Shown in pieces: positions 13,235-13,442 of a DNA stretch of 13,442 nt. The notes under the pieces are model-generated. The model saw only the letters and a program-made list of their open reading frames with translations. It ran no database searches and was not told where the DNA came from. The position numbers were made by a program, and so were the translations under genes. How positions within the stretch are numbered: the stretch's first letter is position 1; every line of letters starts with the position of its first letter. Source of the DNA: an uncultured Bacillota bacterium (GTDB taxonomy: Bacteria; Bacillota; Dehalobacteriia; UBA4068). The stretch spans positions 1 through 13,442 of the forward strand of contig CAKRYM010000024.1 in NCBI GenBank assembly GCA_934427095.1, given 5' to 3'.

Positions 13235-13256
13235 GCCTTCTTACTTACAAAAAATA

Positions 13257-13297
13257 GAACGAGCGTAGGAACAGAAGTTTCCTGCGCTCGTTTTTTT
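13257..13297 (+). terminator. Rho-independent terminator of the oxidoreductase operon
   Basis: ACGAGCGTAGGAA (13259-13271) pairs with TTCCTGCGCTCGT (13279-13291), 13 bp with one T-G pair, followed by seven T residues. It lies about 25 bases after the stop codon. Confidence 0.9.
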
Positions 13298-13334
13298 CCC
13301 AAGAGAGAAGCCCAAGGAGAATCTAATTTTGGCC

Positions 13335-13355
13335 AGGCACGTTTTGTGCCTTTTT
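13335..13355 (+). terminator. Short terminator-like hairpin before the LysM gene
   Basis: AGGCAC, a GTTTT loop and GTGCCT form a 6-bp hairpin followed by TTTTT. It is 26 bases before the LysM start codon and 38 bases after the previous terminator. It could be a back-up terminator or an attenuator in the LysM leader. Confidence 0.5.
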
Positions 13356-13381
13356 GCATAGGATATCCAGGGGGTGTGGAT

Positions 13382-13442
13382 ATGGAGATCTATGTGGTAA
13401 AACCCGGGGATACCTTAACCCGGATCAGCGCAGCCTTTGGGA
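13382..13442 (+). CDS. LysM-domain protein, N-terminal part (cut by right edge)
   Basis: Twenty codons are visible, reading MEIYVVKPGDTLTRISAAFG, the start of a LysM peptidoglycan- or chitin-binding domain (YxVKPGDTLxxI). AGGGGG lies seven bases before the ATG. The LysM begins at residue 3 with no signal peptide. From established knowledge, this layout is typical of spore-associated proteins loaded from the mother cell, such as SleL/YaaH (LysM plus GH18) and SafA. It also occurs in other intracellular LysM proteins. The downstream domain is outside the window, so only the LysM is secure. Confidence 0.8.
   Translation, partial: MEIYVVKPGDTLTRISAAFG

Noticed and set aside
13357..13365. CATAGGATA, a fit to the sigma-K -10 pattern CATAnnnTA, before the LysM gene
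   Set aside because: The resulting start would fall within the ribosome site, and the AC-type -35 is about two bases too close.
13375..13383. TGTGGATAT, an 8/9 DnaA box in inverse orientation
   Set aside because: It is a single site within the ribosome-binding region of the LysM gene and likely due to chance.

Overview
The window looks like chromosomal DNA of a Bacillota, most likely a spore-forming Clostridia-type (or Negativicutes-type) bacterium of mid GC content. The reasons are: strong AGGAGG-like ribosome sites; a long SRP RNA with an Alu domain, as in Bacillus; cadherin-like/copper-amine-oxidase-stalk surface proteins; WG-repeat lipoproteins; three good matches to the sigma-H promoter consensus; and a signal-peptide-less LysM gene start like that of spore-associated proteins. 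The species cannot be named from the sequence alone. No phage, IS element, CRISPR array or tRNA was seen.

Layout. Positions 1-242 (minus) hold the start of a radical-SAM-like gene, cut by the window edge. Then come a secreted LysM-M23 peptidase (390-1061) and a lipoprotein with an Asn-rich linker (1162-2028), both on plus, closed by a bidirectional terminator (2046-2080). On minus, trxA-trxB-5-formyl-THF cyclo-ligase (3981 to 2099) form a redox/folate operon with its own promoter. Upstream of it lies the SRP RNA gene ffs (4156-4426, minus), with a near-consensus promoter and a strong terminator. Next on minus are a soluble orphan histidine kinase (4521-5390) and a WG-repeat lipoprotein (5682-6410).

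The right half is on plus: a membrane S49 (SppA-like) peptidase (6641-7600), a small lipoprotein (7728-8333) and an 893-residue secreted multidomain surface protein (8438-11119) ending in a strong terminator. A zinc-ribbon membrane protein (11347-12042) and an FAD/NAD(P) oxidoreductase (12068-13234) then form a likely operon, and a LysM gene (13382 onward) is cut by the right edge.

Most proteins concern the cell envelope (four exported or lipid-anchored proteins, two peptidases, one surface protein) or thiol/redox chemistry. The most notable regulatory signal is upstream of the orphan kinase: a cluster of DnaA boxes (two perfect, one 8/9, one 7/9) followed by a perfect sigma-H-type promoter. 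Two more sigma-H-type promoters precede the radical SAM gene and the zinc-ribbon/oxidoreductase operon. This suggests that part of the window is switched on at entry to stationary phase or sporulation and that the kinase gene may also sense replication initiation. That is inference and needs testing.
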